From CADEDH01 sp965216205 (GTDB lineage: Bacteria > Actinomycetota > Acidimicrobiia > Acidimicrobiales > SZUA-35), in NCBI GenBank assembly GCA_965216205.1, contig OZ244139.1, positions 558,001-622,000 of the forward strand: 64,000 nucleotides of DNA, written 5' to 3'. Of the stretch, positions 62,459 through 64,000 are shown piece by piece. Below the pieces are notes generated by a model. That model was given only the letters and a program-made list of their open reading frames with translations. It was not told the DNA's origin and did not search any database. The position numbers were made by a program, and so were the translations under genes. How positions within the stretch are numbered: the first letter of the stretch is position 1; every line of letters begins with the position of its first letter.

Positions 62459-62667
62459 TCCGCCGTACTGCCACATGCGTTCGCGGGTGAGAACGGTCAG
62501 CGCCGACCGGTTTCGCCCGCGAGCACGCGGAATTCCGGCCGGTCGATCCCCCGAGCGCTGGACGGGCCGAATCGGGCGAGTTGAGCGGCACTTCAAGCGC
62601 TAGGATGAACTGTCGCTCCGTGCCCATTCGTGGGCACCTCGTTGTCCCGCAAGGGTGGAAGTACCAC

Positions 62668-64000
62668 GTGCCAGCCAAAGTCCGCGTCTACGAACTCGCT
62701 CGAGAGATGGGCCTCTCCAACAAGGAGGTCATCGAACTCTGTGACGGGCTCGGAATCGGCGTCAAGAGTCACTCATCGAGCATCGTCGAAGCTCAGGCTG
62801 ACCGTGTCCGACGCAAGGCGGACCGGGAGGGCCTGATCAAGCCTCCCGCCGAGGACGACGGTCACGACGACGCTGCCGCCGCCGAGACACCCACCGAGGT
62901 CGTCTCCACCAAGAAGCCACCACCCAAGAAGAAGGCGGCCGAGCCGGCCGCCGAGGACGCGGGCGACGCTCCGGCCGAACAACCGGCCACCGACGTGCCA
63001 GCGGCGCCCAAGCCGGCGACGCCACCCCCAGCTCGGGTGGTCTCCTCCGCCGGTGCCCGGGCCGATGGGAAGCCGATCCCGCCACCACCACCGGCCATCA
63101 AGCCGGTCGAGACGGTCACGAGTCGCCCCATGCCGGATTCGGCGCCACCGGCCACACCACGGCCGGTCGCGCCGGCGGCCAGCGCGCCAGCGCCAGCGGC
63201 CCCACCAGCGCCGACCCCGGCCACTGCGACGCCCCCGCCAGCCCAGGCTTCACCCCCGGCGACACCGCCGGCGGCCCAGGCCCCGGCCCCGCCCGCTGAG
63301 GCGCCGGCCCCAGCCCCGGCGGCCGACGCTCCGGCCGCCAGCGCCCCGGCGGCCAGCCCGCCACGGTCGCCCGGCGATGGCAGCAAGGTCGATGCAGGCG
63401 CCGGCGCCGAGGCCAGCACCACCGCCCCGGCCAAGCCGGGAGCCCCGAAGCCGCCCGGCGCCCCCCGCACCGCCGAGGGCAAGCCCATCCCGCCGCCCCC
63501 CGGACCGCCTCGCGGTCGGGGCGGCAAGCCCATCCCGCCGCCCCCCGGTCAGGGTGGTCGTCGGCCGTCGCCCAGCGGACCCGGTGGCGGTCGGCCCGGT
63601 GGCGGTGGATTCCGCAGCGGGCCCCCCGGTGGTGGTGGCCGCCCAGGCCCCGGTGGCCCGTCGGGCCCTCCCGGGCGCGGTGGTCCCCCCGGACGCGGTG
63701 GTCCCCCCGGGCGGGGTGGACCTGCGAATCGTGGCCGCCCGCGTCGCAAGAGCCGTCGTCGTCGCTCGATGGAAGAGCTCACGCCGATGGACGTTCCGAC
63801 GTACTCGGCGGAGGACGCCCCCGTCCCCACCGGCGAGATCGTCATCGAGCGGGCATCGACCGCCCAGGACCTCGGTCCGAAGCTGAACCGTACCGCGGCC
63901 GACGTCGTGCGGTTCCTCCTCACCAACGGTGAGATGGTCACGGCCACCCAGTCCCTCACCGACGAGATGATCGAGCTGTTCGCCGAGGACATCGGCGCCG
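62668..64000 (+). CDS. infB: Translation initiation factor IF-2 (5' part)
   Basis: 444 codons are visible before the window ends. The GTG start gives MPAKVRVYELAREMGLSNKEVIELC, the IF-2N domain. A very long Pro/Ala/Gly/Arg region follows (repeated GKPIPPPPG and GRGGPPG), then RRKSRRRRSMEEL and a second IF-2N-like part (TAQDLGPKLNRTAADVVRFLLTNGEMVTATQSLTDEMIELFAEDIGA in parts). The GTPase domain lies beyond the window. The GRGGPPG-type repeats are typical of actinobacterial IF-2 but unusually long here. Confidence 0.92.
   Translation, partial: MPAKVRVYELAREMGLSNKEVIELCDGLGIGVKSHSSSIVEAQADRVRRKADREGLIKPPAEDDGHDDAAAAETPTEVVSTKKPPPKKKAAEPAAEDAGDAPAEQPATDVPAAPKPATPPPARVVSSAGARADGKPIPPPPPAIKPVETVTSRPMPDSAPPATPRPVAPAASAPAPAAPPAPTPATATPPPAQASPPATPPAAQAPAPPAEAPAPAPAADAPAASAPAASPPRSPGDGSKVDAGAGAEASTTAPAKPGAPKPPGAPRTAEGKPIPPPPGPPRGRGGKPIPPPPGQGGRRPSPSGPGGGRPGGGGFRSGPPGGGGRPGPGGPSGPPGRGGPPGRGGPPGRGGPANRGRPRRKSRRRRSMEELTPMDVPTYSAEDAPVPTGEIVIERASTAQDLGPKLNRTAADVVRFLLTNGEMVTATQSLTDEMIELFAEDIGA

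Overview
The window is 64 kb of G+C-rich, densely coding chromosomal DNA from an actinobacterium. The gene order is the conserved actinobacterial one: a SepIVA-like gene, yceD, rpmF, plsX, acpP, rnc and an fpg homologue, then smc, ftsY, ffh, rpsP, khpA, rimM, trmD and rplS, then comM, dprA, a whiG-type sigma gene, an M23 gene, rpsB, tsf, pyrH, frr, cdsA, dxr, a site-2 protease gene, ispG, rimP, nusA, ylxR and infB. The mixture of family members (GTP-type PEPCK, two CaiB-superfamily enzymes, secreted proteins with DTR and GYF-like motifs, long disordered tails) suggests an Acidimicrobiia relative such as Ilumatobacter. That placement is inference. No rRNA, tRNA, transposase, prophage or CRISPR array was seen.

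Layout. 0-12.4 kb: metabolic and surface genes (alpha-methylacyl-CoA racemase, diguanylate cyclase, PEPCK, recG, an unusual BON-OmpA-BMP fusion, an SDR). 12.5-18.7 kb: rRNA methylation, CoA synthesis, division, phospholipid and fatty-acid synthesis and RNase III, ending in an Fpg homologue that has lost every catalytic residue checked. 18.8-27 kb: an accessory stretch with a repeat-rich lipoprotein, a second CoA-transferase, smc, an AbiEi-DUF559 protein, and three clusters of related hairpin repeats between genes. 26.5-36 kb: a MoxR, DUF58 and VWA operon, divergent from a response regulator, histidine kinase and HtrA set, followed by a nucleotide-sugar dehydratase. 35.9-41.7 kb: signal recognition particle, ribosome and tRNA maturation genes. 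41.8-45.3 kb: a small accessory islet set inside the otherwise conserved rplS-yraN-comM-dprA order. 45.6-64 kb: natural-transformation genes, the sigma factor, translation factors, the isoprenoid and phospholipid genes and the rimP-nusA-infB transcription and translation operon; infB runs off the right edge.

Most notable observation. In the islet, an arsenate-reductase-family gene (minus strand, 43134 to 42763) has an in-frame TGA at codon 12, exactly where the family has its catalytic cysteine. A perfect 6-bp hairpin with a G-containing 5-nt loop begins 13 nt after the TGA. This is the arrangement expected of a bacterial selenocysteine insertion element, so the gene is read here as a selenoprotein and not a pseudogene.

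A genome-wide habit is also visible. Many housekeeping proteins (SMC, CdsA, MoxR, S2, S16, Ffh, NusA, IF-2) carry long low-complexity extensions or insertions, which makes several of them much longer than their relatives.
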